Assembly: GCF_003945385.1 (NCBI RefSeq)
Contig: NZ_AP018920.1
Location: 2,604,001 to 2,668,000 of the forward strand
DNA length: 64,000 bases
Reading direction: 5' to 3'
Origin: Pseudonocardia autotrophica
Lineage (GTDB): Bacteria > Actinomycetota > Actinomycetes > Mycobacteriales > Pseudonocardiaceae
The notes beneath the pieces were generated by a model, which saw nothing but the letters and a program-made list of their open reading frames with translations, made no database searches and was not told where the DNA came from. The position numbers were made by a program, and so were the translations under genes. This document shows, one piece after another, positions 55,489 to 64,000 of the stretch; position 1 is the stretch's first letter, and each line of letters starts with the position of its first letter.

Positions 55489-57527
55489 GCGGAACGATGA
55501 TCGGTGTGGACGTCGGCGGGACGTTCACCGACGTGGTGGCCATCGAGGGCGGCGAGATCCGCACCATCAAGGTGGCGACGGAGGCGCAGACCGAGCTCGG
55601 CGTGATCGCCGGCGCCCGGGAGGCGGGCGTCGAGAACGCCACGACGTTCAACCACGCCAGCACCCACGGGCTGAACGCCGTGATCACCCGCAAGCTGCCC
55701 AAGATCGCCTTCCTCACCACCATGGGGCACCGGGACATCCTCGACGCCGGCCGCACCTGGCGCCCCGCCGAGGCACTCACCGACGCGCACTGGCGTCGCC
55801 CCTACGGCGACGCCTCCCGCCCGCTCGTCGCCCGCTACCTGCGCCGCGGGATCCGCGAGCGGATCACGGCGGACGGGGGCATCCTGATCCCGCTCGACGA
55901 GGACCAGGCCCGGGCCGAGCTGGAGGTGCTGCGCCGCTGCGAGGTCGAGGGCGTGGCGATCTGCCTGATCAACTCCTACGTCAGCAGCCACCACGAGGAG
56001 CGGCTGCGTGATCTCGTGCACGAGGTGCTCGGCCCGGTGCCGTGCTCCGTCTCCAGCGAGGTGTCCCCGCTCGCGAAGGAGTTCGCCCGCTCGTCGACCA
56101 CCGTGATCGACGTGTTCATGCGGATCATCTACGACGGCTACACCTCCCGGCTCGACGCCGGCCTGCGCGCCGAGGGCTTCACCGGGCAGCTCAACTACGC
56201 CAACTGTGCCGCCCAGCTGGTGGCGGCGGACATCGCCGTCGAGCACCCGTACGAGATCGTGTTCGCCGGCCCGGCGGCGGGCACCATGGCGAGCGCCTAC
56301 TTCGGGTCGCTCATCGACACCCCCGACCTGCTGTGCGCGGACGTCGGCGGAACCTCGTGCGACATCAGCCTGGTCACCGACGGTGCGCCGTCGGTCGACA
56401 CCACCTTCGAGCTCGAGCACGACCTGGTCGTCAACGCCCTGTCGAACGAGATCGTCAGCATCGGCGCCGGCGGTGGCAGCCTGGTCACGATCAGCCCGGC
56501 CGGTGAGCTCATGGTCGGTCCCGGATCGGCCGGTTCGGTACCCGGCCCGGCCTGCTACGGCCGCGGCGGCACGCAACCCGCCACCACCGACACCATGCTC
56601 CTGATGGGCATCATCGATCCCGACGGGTTCGCCGGCGGCCGGATGCGGCTGGATCCGGAGCGTTCGCGCCGGGCGTTCGAGGATCTCGACTCGCCGTTGT
56701 CGTTCGAGCAGCGGGTGAACTACGCGTTCCGGGTCGGTGTGAACAACGTCGCCGAGGGGCTGTTCAACGTCGCGGTCAAGCACGGCATCGACCCGCGGGA
56801 CTACAGCCTGCTCGCATTCGGCGCGGCCGGGCCGATGCTGCTGCCGGCCGCGCTCGGCCTGCTGCACGCCAAGGAGGTCGTGGTCCCGCCGCACCCGGGC
56901 CTGTTCTCCGCGCTCGGGCTGGTCAGCTCCGACCAGGTCTACGGCGACAGCCGCAGCGCCTACACGATCCTCGCGCCCGAGGCCGCCGAGGGCATCGAGA
57001 AGGTGTACGCGCAGATGGAGGACCGCCTGAAGCAGCGGTTCGGCGACCGCGGTGCGGACGTGGAGTTCGTCCGCACCTTCGATGCGCTGCTGATGGGCCA
57101 GAGCTGGGAGACCCCGTTCGTCGGGATCCCGGACGGCCCCATCACCGCCGACACCGTCACCCGGATGATCGCGAACTTCCACGACGTCTACGAGCAGCGC
57201 ACCGGCAACCGGTTCGAGGCGCTGCCGGTGCAGGGCGTGACCTACCGGGTCGAGGCCGTCTTCCCGGCGGCCAAGGTCGAGTACCCGAAGATCCCGCGCC
57301 GGGACTCCGGCGGTCCGGTGCCGAGCCGGGAGCTGGAGATCCGCTACCTGACCGACGAGCCGCTCGCCGCGCACGAGTACCAGCGGATCGACCTGCGCGC
57401 GGGGGACGAGCTGTCCGGCCCCGCCGTCGTCCGCGAGCCGTTGTCCACCACCTTCGTCCCGCCGGACCACCACCTCACGGTGGGCGAGTTCGGCGAGCTC
57501 CACATCCGACTGGGAGGCACCACGTGA
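55485..57527 (+). CDS. HyuA-like hydantoinase/acetone carboxylase beta-type subunit
   Basis: 680 residues of the ATP-dependent hydantoinase/oxoprolinase A family. GVDVGGTFTDVVAIEGG (ATPase phosphate loop), NHASTHGLNAVI, YFGS with ADVGGTSCDISLV, SIGAGGGS and GPACYGRGGTQPATTD are present. Relatives phosphorylate their substrate for ring opening or carboxylation. GTG 55485. The partner HyuB follows with a 4-bp overlap. The actual substrate is unknown. Confidence 0.93.
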   Translation: MSGTMIGVDVGGTFTDVVAIEGGEIRTIKVATEAQTELGVIAGAREAGVENATTFNHASTHGLNAVITRKLPKIAFLTTMGHRDILDAGRTWRPAEALTDAHWRRPYGDASRPLVARYLRRGIRERITADGGILIPLDEDQARAELEVLRRCEVEGVAICLINSYVSSHHEERLRDLVHEVLGPVPCSVSSEVSPLAKEFARSSTTVIDVFMRIIYDGYTSRLDAGLRAEGFTGQLNYANCAAQLVAADIAVEHPYEIVFAGPAAGTMASAYFGSLIDTPDLLCADVGGTSCDISLVTDGAPSVDTTFELEHDLVVNALSNEIVSIGAGGGSLVTISPAGELMVGPGSAGSVPGPACYGRGGTQPATTDTMLLMGIIDPDGFAGGRMRLDPERSRRAFEDLDSPLSFEQRVNYAFRVGVNNVAEGLFNVAVKHGIDPRDYSLLAFGAAGPMLLPAALGLLHAKEVVVPPHPGLFSALGLVSSDQVYGDSRSAYTILAPEAAEGIEKVYAQMEDRLKQRFGDRGADVEFVRTFDALLMGQSWETPFVGIPDGPITADTVTRMIANFHDVYEQRTGNRFEALPVQGVTYRVEAVFPAAKVEYPKIPRRDSGGPVPSRELEIRYLTDEPLAAHEYQRIDLRAGDELSGPAVVREPLSTTFVPPDHHLTVGEFGELHIRLGGTT

Positions 57528-59470
57528 CCGCGCTGCGCGACCTCACCGACGAGCAGTTCGCCGCTCGTTACCACTCCGACCGATTCACCGCCGGTGTGCT
57601 GGGTAACCGGATGCGCTACGTGGTCGACCACATGTGCGCCGGCCTGCTGAACAACGCCTTCTCGTCCATCCTGCGGGACTGGTACGACTTCGGTGCCACC
57701 ATCGCGGGCCCGCCGGAGCAGGGCTACCAGATGAGCACGGTGAGCAACTCGCTCGCGGTGTTCCTCGGGACGATGGGCGACGCCGTCCGCAACACCATCG
57801 AGGAGTACGGGCCGGAGGAGGTCGAGGAAGGCGACATCATCATCGCCAACGATCCCTACCGGGTGGGCAACCACGTCAACGACATGTGCTTCATCCGCCC
57901 CGTCTTCCACGACGGCCGGATCATCTCGTTCGTCACCATCCGCGCCCACCAGCTGGACATGGGCGGGGTGGTTCCGGCCGGGTTCAGCGCCACCAAGCGC
58001 AACTCGTACGAGAACGGTCTGGTCATCAGCCCGATGCGGCTGTACATCAAGGACAAGCCGGTCCGCTCCACCTTCAACCTGATCTTCGACAACGCGCGGA
58101 TGGCCGCGCTGCTCCACCCGGACATGAAGAGCATCTACCAGGCGCTGTTGCTCGCCGAGCGGCTGATCCTGGAGAGCGTGGCCCGCTACGGCGTCGACGC
58201 CTATCTCGGTGCCATCTCCTACACCTGCGACGCGTCGGCCGAGGCGATGAGCACCGCGCTGCGCGAGTCCATCCCGGACGGTGTCTACGAGGCCGAGGAG
58301 GGCATCGACGCCGACGGGGTCGACGACTCGATCACCTACCAGCTCAAGATCCGGATCTCCAAGCAGGACGACCGGGTGGAGGTGGACCTGTCCGGCACCT
58401 CCGAGCAGGCCCGGAGCTCGGTGAACGCCACGGCGCTCGACGCCAAGACGGCCATCGCCGTCGGCATCAAGATGCTGATCGACCAGACCACGCCGTTCAA
58501 CGCGGGCTCGTTCCGCAACATCGACGTGGTGGTGCCACCTGGCACGATCTGCAGCGCCACCCCGCCGGACGGCTGCGTCTTCCTGTACTGGGAGTCCACG
58601 ATGCCGGTGCTGCAGGCGGTGTACCGGGCGTTGTCGACGGTGCTCGGCGTCAATGCCGTCGGCGGCGACTACGGCTCGCTGATGCTGCACAACGCCAACG
58701 GCGTCACCGAGGACGGCATGCCGTGGACCACCGTCGCCGAGTGCGGCGGCGAGCACGGCCCGTGGGGCGCGACGAAGGCAGGCGACGGCGACAGCTACAT
58801 GGTCGCCCAGCTGATCAACAACATCGACCCGGCGACCGAGGCCATCGAGGCCAACTCGCCGGTCGTGGTGCTGCGCAAGGAGTACGCCGCGGACACCGCG
58901 GGCGTCGGCACGAACCGCGGGGGCGCCTCGGTCCGCCGGGACACGCTGTACCTGCGCGACGCCGAGCACTGGTCCAGCCCGCTGCACACCAAGAAGCCCA
59001 GCGGCGTCGGGGCCTACGGCGGCGGTGAGGGCGTGGCCCAGGCGTGCTGGATGTTCCCCCCGGAGAGCTTCGACATCGCCCGCACCCAGGATCTGCTGGG
59101 CACCGGTCCCGAGGTCTACGCGACCTCGCAGCCGATCGCGGGCGTGCTGGATCCGCAGACCAAGGTGCTGGACCCGGACGGCGAGTACCACTACTTCGCC
59201 TCGACCCCGATCTGGCGCACGAAGCCCCGCACGATCTTCCGTTACCAGACCGGCGGCGGGGGTGGCTGGGGCGATCCGCTGGAGCGGGAGCCCGAGCGCG
59301 TCATGCACGACGTCCGCGACGAGTACCTCACGATCGAGGGCGCGTACCGCTACTACGGCGTCGTCGTGGAGGGGAACCCGCTGACCCACCCGGAGCAGCT
59401 GACGATCGACGCCGCGGCCACCGAGGCCCGCCGGGCCGAGATGCGGGCCGGATCGGGGGCGGCGCACTGA
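57524..59470 (+). CDS. HyuB-like hydantoinase/acetone carboxylase alpha-type subunit
   Basis: 648 residues of the HyuB family: NPY-type NDPYRVGNHVNDM, HQLDMGGVVPAGFSATKRNSYENGL, DVDL-like VEVDLSGTSEQARSSVNAT, YGSLMLHNANG, GGEHGPWGATKAG, and YQTGGGGGWGDPLEREPE at the C-terminus. GTG 57524 overlaps the hyuA-like stop. Its stop overlaps the acyl-CoA dehydrogenase start (TGATG), so transcription is continuous. Confidence 0.94.
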   Translation: MTALRDLTDEQFAARYHSDRFTAGVLGNRMRYVVDHMCAGLLNNAFSSILRDWYDFGATIAGPPEQGYQMSTVSNSLAVFLGTMGDAVRNTIEEYGPEEVEEGDIIIANDPYRVGNHVNDMCFIRPVFHDGRIISFVTIRAHQLDMGGVVPAGFSATKRNSYENGLVISPMRLYIKDKPVRSTFNLIFDNARMAALLHPDMKSIYQALLLAERLILESVARYGVDAYLGAISYTCDASAEAMSTALRESIPDGVYEAEEGIDADGVDDSITYQLKIRISKQDDRVEVDLSGTSEQARSSVNATALDAKTAIAVGIKMLIDQTTPFNAGSFRNIDVVVPPGTICSATPPDGCVFLYWESTMPVLQAVYRALSTVLGVNAVGGDYGSLMLHNANGVTEDGMPWTTVAECGGEHGPWGATKAGDGDSYMVAQLINNIDPATEAIEANSPVVVLRKEYAADTAGVGTNRGGASVRRDTLYLRDAEHWSSPLHTKKPSGVGAYGGGEGVAQACWMFPPESFDIARTQDLLGTGPEVYATSQPIAGVLDPQTKVLDPDGEYHYFASTPIWRTKPRTIFRYQTGGGGGWGDPLEREPERVMHDVRDEYLTIEGAYRYYGVVVEGNPLTHPEQLTIDAAATEARRAEMRAGSGAAH

Positions 59471-60687
59471 TGGAGTTCAGCACCGACCCGACGACGCTCG
59501 AGTGGTGCGAGCGCGTCCAGGGTTTCCTCGACGACCACATCCGGCCCGCCGAGAAGGTCCTGGAGGAGCAGTACGCCTCCGCCGCGGACCCGTTCGATCA
59601 CGAGCCGCCGATCAAGGCCGAGCTGAAGGAGAAGGCCCGCGCCGCCGGGCTGTGGAACCTGTTCCTGCCGGACGAGGAGTTCGGCGCCGGGCTGACCAAT
59701 CTGCAGTACGCGCCGCTCGCCGAGATCACCGGGCACAGCATCGACCTGGCCCCGGAGACCTTCAACTGCAGCCCGCCCGACGCGGGCAACATGGAGCTGC
59801 TCGCGCAGTACGGCACCGAGGCCCAGCAGCAGGAATGGCTCCGGCCGCTGCTCGACGGCAGCATCCGGTCCTGCTTCGCCATGACCGAGCCGGACGTCGC
59901 CAGCTCGGACCCCAACAACCTGCGGACCCGCATCCGCCGCGACGGTGACGACTACGTCATCAACGGCCACAAGTGGTGGACCACCGGCATCTGCCGCCCG
60001 ATGACGAAGCTGATCATCGTGATGGGGCTGACGGACCCGGACGCACCGCCCGGCAAGCAGCACAGCATGGTCCTCGTGCCGCGGGACGCCCCCGGCATCG
60101 AGATCACCCGCTCGCTGCCGGTCTTCGGTTTCCCGCACCACGCCTACGGCGGGCACGGCGAGGTCAGGTTCCACGACGTCCGGGTGCCGGTGGAGAACGT
60201 CCTCGGTGTCGAGGGCGGCGGGTTCGCCATCGCCCAGGCCCGGCTCGGGCCGGGCCGGATCCACCACTGCATGCGGCTGCTCGGGCACGCGGAGCGCGCC
60301 GTCGAGCTGATGTGCCGGCGGGCCCACGAGCGGGCCACGTTCGGCACCCCGCTGGCCGAGCAGGGCGTTGTCCAGGAGTGGATCGCCGACGCCCGGATGG
60401 ACATCGAGCAGGCCCGGCTGCTGGTCATGAAGACGGCCTGGCTGATGGACACGATGGGGAACAAGGGTGCGCGGGTGGAGATCTCGACGATCAAGGTCGT
60501 CGTCCCCCGGATCACGGCGCGGATCGTGGACCGGGCCATCCAGGTGTTCGGCGGTGCCGGGGTCAGCAATGATCTGCCCCTGGCGAACTACTACGTCGAG
60601 GCCCGCTACCTGCAGATCGGCGACGGCCCCGACGAGGTGCACAAGCGCGCCGTCGCCCGCCGTGAGCTGCGGAAGTACGCGGGGTAG
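59470..60687 (+). CDS. Acyl-CoA dehydrogenase (ACAD10/11-like)
   Basis: 405 residues: FNCSPPDAGNMELLAQYGTEAQQQEWLRPLLDG, CFAMTEPDVASSDPNNL, NGHKWWTTGI, GPGRIHHCMRLLGHAERA, and IQVFGGAGVSNDLPLA. The sequence is the type found with APH-like kinases in ACAD10/11 proteins, where a hydroxy-acyl-CoA is phosphorylated and then eliminated; this supports a joint function with the APH-like gene below. ATG 59470. Confidence 0.94.
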   Translation: MEFSTDPTTLEWCERVQGFLDDHIRPAEKVLEEQYASAADPFDHEPPIKAELKEKARAAGLWNLFLPDEEFGAGLTNLQYAPLAEITGHSIDLAPETFNCSPPDAGNMELLAQYGTEAQQQEWLRPLLDGSIRSCFAMTEPDVASSDPNNLRTRIRRDGDDYVINGHKWWTTGICRPMTKLIIVMGLTDPDAPPGKQHSMVLVPRDAPGIEITRSLPVFGFPHHAYGGHGEVRFHDVRVPVENVLGVEGGGFAIAQARLGPGRIHHCMRLLGHAERAVELMCRRAHERATFGTPLAEQGVVQEWIADARMDIEQARLLVMKTAWLMDTMGNKGARVEISTIKVVVPRITARIVDRAIQVFGGAGVSNDLPLANYYVEARYLQIGDGPDEVHKRAVARRELRKYAG

Positions 60688-61130
60688 TGCCGGTGTTCGA
60701 TCCGATCAGCCCCGACCGGCTCGTCGCGATGCTCGGTGACCTGCTGCGGGAGTCCGCCCGCTGGGAGCACCCGCTCGACGAGTTCCGCACCTCGCAGCTG
60801 CTGTCCGCGAGCAGCGTCGCGCGGTACCTGGCCGCCGAGCTGGCCGGCTCCGAGCCGAACCGGACCTGGTTCGTCGAGGAGGCCACCGCACTCGTGGACG
60901 GGGCCCGCGGCCCGGCCGTCGGGCCGGACTGGGCGGCTGCGCTGGACCGCGCCCATCACGGGTTGACGGCGCGGGACCGGCCGGTCGGCGAGGTGACGAC
61001 CGAGGTGCTCCGGGCGGCCCGCGCCCACCCGGAACCCGCGGCGCAGGAGTTCACCGGCGCGCTGCGCGGCCTGCTCGCGCAGCTGACGGACCGGCACGTC
61101 GCGCTGTTGACGTCCGGTGCGCCCCGGTGA
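60687..61130 (+). CDS. DUF6285-family protein
   Basis: 147 residues: DPISPDRLVAMLGDLLRESARWEHPLDEFRTSQLLSASSVARYLAAEL and a long helical tail. Resembles DUF6285 proteins coded between acyl-CoA dehydrogenase and phosphotransferase genes. Function unknown. GTG 60687 shares one base with the previous stop (TAGTG). Confidence 0.8.
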   Translation: MPVFDPISPDRLVAMLGDLLRESARWEHPLDEFRTSQLLSASSVARYLAAELAGSEPNRTWFVEEATALVDGARGPAVGPDWAAALDRAHHGLTARDRPVGEVTTEVLRAARAHPEPAAQEFTGALRGLLAQLTDRHVALLTSGAPR

Positions 61131-62119
61131 CCGCGCCGCAGGAGGTGCTGGCGGTGCTGGGGGAGGCCGGGATCGACACCGCGGGCGACTGGGATCTCAC
61201 CCAGCTCGCCGGCGGGTTCTCCCGGCACACCCACCTGCTGTCGGACCGATCGTCCGGACGGGCGTACGTGGTGCGGGTCAAGCCGCCCGGCGGGCTGCTC
61301 GACACCGACCTCGGACGGGAGTACGAGATCTACGCCGCGGCCGGCCGGGCCGGACTGCCGGTCCCGGCCGTGCACGGTTTCCGGGCGGGGGACTCCGCGC
61401 TCGGCGGACCGTTCTTCGTGATGGACCGTTCGCCGGGCAGGTCGCCTCTGGTGTGGCGGCCGAAGGACCGTGCGGAACTGGAGGAGAACTGGCACAGCCG
61501 CCGTAGCGTCGCCACCGACCTGGTGAGGACGCTGGCCGCGATGCACGACATCCCGGCGGCGGACCTGGCGTTCCTCGGGCCGCCGGTCGGTTTCGCCGAG
61601 CTGGTGGGGCGCTGGCGGGCCACCCACCGGGACAACGTCGACGTCGCCGATCCGATCGTCGACGAGGCCTACGAGTGGGTGCTCTCGCGGGACCCGGGTC
61701 CGTGCACCCCCGGGCTGGTGCACGCGGACTTCCGGATCGGGAACGTCCTGCTCGACGACGGGCGGGTCACCGCGGTGATCGACTGGGAGCTCGCGCATCT
61801 CGGCGATCCCCTGTTCGATCTCGGGTATCTCGCCATGCCGTACTACGCGGGCAAGTTCACCGGCGGTGGATCGTCGCTGGTGGGTGGCTTCGCCGAGGCC
61901 GAGTGGCTCGCGGAGATGTACGCGACGCTGCGCGGCGTCGAGGTGGACCCGGAGACCGTCCGCACGTACACGGTGCTGGGCACGCTGTCGCTGATCGCCA
62001 TCATCGGGATCGGGTTGCGGCAGTTCGCGTCGGGCAACACCACTGATCCGCGCATGGCGTGGAACCGGTTCGTGCTCCCCGATCTGCGCCAGGACATGAT
62101 CCGGCTCATGGGCTGGTGA
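61127..62119 (+). CDS. APH-like phosphotransferase (ACAD10/11-type kinase)
   Basis: 330 residues with the aminoglycoside phosphotransferase fold: LAGGFSRHTHLL, YVVRVKPPGGLL (ATP-binding Lys), LVHADFRIGNVLLDDGRVTAVIDWELAHLGDPLFDLGYLAM (Brenner HxDxxxxN and IDWE motifs). Not an antibiotic-resistance gene by context; it is the kinase half of an ACAD10/11-like hydroxy-acyl-CoA pathway. GTG 61127 overlaps by 4 bp. It overlaps the convergent EamA gene by 14 bp at its end. Confidence 0.92.
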   Translation: MTAPQEVLAVLGEAGIDTAGDWDLTQLAGGFSRHTHLLSDRSSGRAYVVRVKPPGGLLDTDLGREYEIYAAAGRAGLPVPAVHGFRAGDSALGGPFFVMDRSPGRSPLVWRPKDRAELEENWHSRRSVATDLVRTLAAMHDIPAADLAFLGPPVGFAELVGRWRATHRDNVDVADPIVDEAYEWVLSRDPGPCTPGLVHADFRIGNVLLDDGRVTAVIDWELAHLGDPLFDLGYLAMPYYAGKFTGGGSSLVGGFAEAEWLAEMYATLRGVEVDPETVRTYTVLGTLSLIAIIGIGLRQFASGNTTDPRMAWNRFVLPDLRQDMIRLMGW

Positions 62120-63023
62120 GGCGAGGGGGCGGCTCGGTCGGCCGCCCCCTCGGCGCACCGCCCGGCACGAGCGGCCCGCGGGTGGCCAACCATGCGCCGG
62201 CGAGGACGAGCAGCGCCCCGCCGGCCATCCGTGGGCCGACCGGTTCGGCGAGGAGGACCGCGCCGGCCGCGACCGCCACCACGGGGGCGACGTAGGTGAT
62301 GAGCGCCGCGCGGTCGGGCCCCGCGATCGCGATGAGCCGGAAGAAGGCCACGAAGCCGCCGGGTGTGGCGACCAGGCCGAGCGCGGCCAGGGCGGCGAGC
62401 CCCGCCGGCGTCGGCACAGGGAGCGGTTCGGACACCAGCGCCAGGGCGGTGAGTGCCGGCGCGGCGAGCACGATCATGGCGGCCACCACCGGCATCGCCG
62501 GAAGATCGCCGAACCAGCGGCCGACCAGCACAGCCCCCACGGCGTAACAGGCGGCCGCGGTGACGATCAGACCGGCGCCGGGGCCCGAGCCGTCCACACC
62601 GAGCAGCACGACCACCCCGGCGAAGCCGACGACGAGCCCGATCAGCGCGGCGAGCGTCGGCCGCGCCCGCGTCCCGAGTACCAGGCCGACCACCAGCACG
62701 AACATCGGCTCGGTGGCGATCAGGACGCCGGAGGTGCCGGAGGGGACGGTCTGCCCGCCCAGCGGGATCAGGCTGAACGGGACGACGACCTCGACCAGTG
62801 CGAGCACGGCGAGCCGCCCCCAGCGTCCGGCCAGCAGCGCCCGGTGCCGGTGCCGGAACGCGATCGGGACCAGCACGACCAGGGCCAGCACGACGCGCGC
62901 GGCGGCCGTCGCGAGTGGACCGATGCCCTCCTGCAGCGCGATGCCGATGAAGAGGTACGGAACGCCCCACAGCACCGACACCGCGGCGAACAATGCCCAG
63001 CCCCGGCCACCCATCCCGTCCAC
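62106..63023 (-). CDS. EamA-family (DMT) transporter
   Basis: 305 residues with ten hydrophobic segments in two EamA repeats: FAAVSVLWGVPYLFIGIAL and GLVATPGGFVAFFRLIAIAGPDRAALITYVAPVVAVAAGAVLLAE. Probably exports a metabolite such as an amino acid. GTG 63023. An Lrp/AsnC regulator is divergent, which supports an amino-acid link. Its stop codon lies within the last bases of the opposite-strand APH-like gene. Confidence 0.92.
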   Translation of the reverse strand: MDGMGGRGWALFAAVSVLWGVPYLFIGIALQEGIGPLATAAARVVLALVVLVPIAFRHRHRALLAGRWGRLAVLALVEVVVPFSLIPLGGQTVPSGTSGVLIATEPMFVLVVGLVLGTRARPTLAALIGLVVGFAGVVVLLGVDGSGPGAGLIVTAAACYAVGAVLVGRWFGDLPAMPVVAAMIVLAAPALTALALVSEPLPVPTPAGLAALAALGLVATPGGFVAFFRLIAIAGPDRAALITYVAPVVAVAAGAVLLAEPVGPRMAGGALLVLAGAWLATRGPLVPGGAPRGRPTEPPPRLTSP

Positions 63024-63118
63024 GGGACGGGACGCTAGGCCGAGCGCCGTCGCTTCCGAAGGCAGATCGGAAGGTCTTGCCGTCGAATACTTGCCGTTCG
63101 GACGGTCCCGGCGGTCTC

Positions 63119-63631
63119 ATGGCGCGCATGAGCACGCTCGATGCCATCGACCAGCAGCTTCTCGCACTCCTGCAGGCGGACGCCCGGCTCGGGTATCGGG
63201 AGCTCGGCCGCACGGTGGGGATGAGCCCGCCCGCCGTTGCCGCCAGGGTGCGGCGGCTGGAACACAGTGGAGTGATCACCGGATACGGCGCCCGGGTCGA
63301 TCCGATAGCCGCGGGGCACGAGGTGCACGCGTTCGTCGTGGTGACGACGGCCGGCCGCCGGCAGTCACTGGAGCTCGCCCGTATGGCGGCCGCCCGGCCC
63401 ACGATCCTGGAGGACCACCGGGTCACCGGTACCGAGGACCACGTCCTGCGGGTCGTCGCGCCGCGGATCCGGGACCTCGAACCGCTCATCGACGACCTCA
63501 ACGGGCTGGGCAAGCCCGCCACGTCGATCGTGCTGTCGTCGCCCAAACCGTGGGCGCCGGTCCCGTCACCCGAGGCCGACGGTCCGCCGCCGATCAGCCC
63601 AGGGCGACCAGCAGCGCGAGCACGGACATGA
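63119..63631 (+). CDS. Lrp/AsnC-family transcriptional regulator
   Basis: 170 residues. HTH: LDAIDQQLLALLQADARLGYRELGRTVGMSPPAVAARVRRLEHSGVI (about 6-52); the C-terminal RAM/ligand domain includes GHEVHAFVVVTTA and VTGTEDHVLRVVA. ATG 63119 and ATG 63128 are alternatives. Divergent from the EamA gene, its likely target. Its 3' end overlaps the opposite-strand membrane-protein gene by 38 bp. Confidence 0.92.
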   Translation: MARMSTLDAIDQQLLALLQADARLGYRELGRTVGMSPPAVAARVRRLEHSGVITGYGARVDPIAAGHEVHAFVVVTTAGRRQSLELARMAAARPTILEDHRVTGTEDHVLRVVAPRIRDLEPLIDDLNGLGKPATSIVLSSPKPWAPVPSPEADGPPPISPGRPAARART

Positions 63632-63968
63632 CGACCAGCAGCGGTGTCATGACGAGGCGCTCGCTGCGGGACGGGGAGAACGCGTTCGGGATCATGTTGA
63701 GGACGAGGAATCCGAACACCACCCACATGCCGATCCGGGAGGCACCCTCCGGGTACACGGCGATGACACCCGCCCGGTCCAGGGCGAGCGTCGCCATCAG
63801 CGCGTAGACGGCGATCGAGAGCCCCGCCGCCACCCGCAGGCCCGTCGGGAGTGCACCCGGGTACCGCCCGCCGAAGGTGAACCGGCCGAGCGGTGCGCCG
63901 AACACCAGCGCGATCTGGAAGACCGTGAGGACCGCGAGGACGGCCACGAGCAGCAGCGCTGGGAGCAC
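63594..63968 (-). CDS. Four-TM hypothetical membrane protein
   Basis: 124 residues with four hydrophobic segments (LLLVAVLAVLTVFQIALVFG, LRVAAGLSIAVYALMATLAL, IGMWVVFGFLVLNMIPNAF, LVMTPLLVVMSVLALLVAL). Conserved-looking GAPLGRFTFGGRYPGALPTGLR joins TM1 and TM2. Family not recognised by name. GTG 63968. Its C-terminal end overlaps the Lrp gene on the other strand. Confidence 0.8.
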   Translation of the reverse strand: MLPALLLVAVLAVLTVFQIALVFGAPLGRFTFGGRYPGALPTGLRVAAGLSIAVYALMATLALDRAGVIAVYPEGASRIGMWVVFGFLVLNMIPNAFSPSRSERLVMTPLLVVMSVLALLVALG

Positions 63969-64000
63969 GGCGCAAGGCTATCGAGCGCCCTGGCGGCGAG

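Noticed and set aside
55356..57503. 715-codon minus-strand open frame across hyuA
   Set aside because: It mirrors the hyuA-like gene codon for codon; its Arg/Gly/Val-rich product has no family motif. High GC makes such antisense frames common.
61127..62119. Aminoglycoside resistance kinase
   Set aside because: The APH fold is present, but operon context and sequence fit the ACAD10/11-type kinases.

Overview
The window is a very high-GC actinobacterial chromosome segment. Frequent GTG starts, GTGA/ATGA overlaps between genes, an SsgA-like protein, F420/flavin LLM oxidoreductases and DtxR/IdeR-type iron boxes suggest a mycelial actinomycete. Pseudonocardiaceae (for example Pseudonocardia) is my best guess; this is inference from gene content only.

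Layout. 1-8,660: end of an acyl-CoA dehydrogenase, a two-component system (histidine kinase and LuxR-type regulator), an NHLRC2-like thioredoxin/beta-propeller protein, a PAP2 phosphatase coupled to pgi, and DoxX. 8,800-13,260: a HipA-like kinase/DUF3037 pair, a membrane protein, a P450 and a metallophosphoesterase. 13,270-19,971: an iron-acquisition block with a siderophore-binding lipoprotein, an FhuF-like reductase, a two-gene ABC transporter and an FprA-like reductase, with three iron-box candidates. 20,050-20,940: zinc-independent L31 and a divergent Cys-containing protein around a Zur-box candidate. 21,125-25,823: CPBP protease, SDR, and a TetR/SMP-30/LLM regulon with an identical 18-bp operator at two promoters. 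tRNA genes: Gly at 23.0 kb, a tandemly duplicated Gly-Cys-Val cluster at 26.0-26.6 kb, and tRNA-Val(CAC) at 29.8 kb followed by an integrase remnant. 26,799-29,738: SsgA-like protein, ECF sigma factor with zinc-type anti-sigma factor, and a PGPGW membrane protein. 30,431-35,999: accessory genes (secreted Pro-rich protein, two hydrolases, a second copy of the SDR, LysE exporter, a Cys/His membrane protein).

36,119-43,043 holds two housekeeping membrane enzymes away from their usual clusters: nuoH coupled to a TetR gene, and mraY beside another TetR gene. Between them lies a broken ATP-grasp/methyltransferase peptide-maturation locus. 43,071-54,181 is an acyclic-terpene-utilization (Atu)-like or branched acyl-CoA carboxylase operon with a divergent acyl-CoA ligase. 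54,287-62,119 is a TetR gene divergent from an operon for an 88-residue protein, HyuA, HyuB, acyl-CoA dehydrogenase, DUF6285 and an APH-like phosphotransferase, with an 18-bp operator palindrome between. The window closes with an EamA transporter, a divergent Lrp/AsnC regulator and a small membrane protein.

The genes point to an aerobic soil-type catabolist with many small TetR-controlled acyl-CoA and terpenoid-like pathways and an iron-regulated siderophore system. No CRISPR array, complete prophage or intact insertion sequence was seen.
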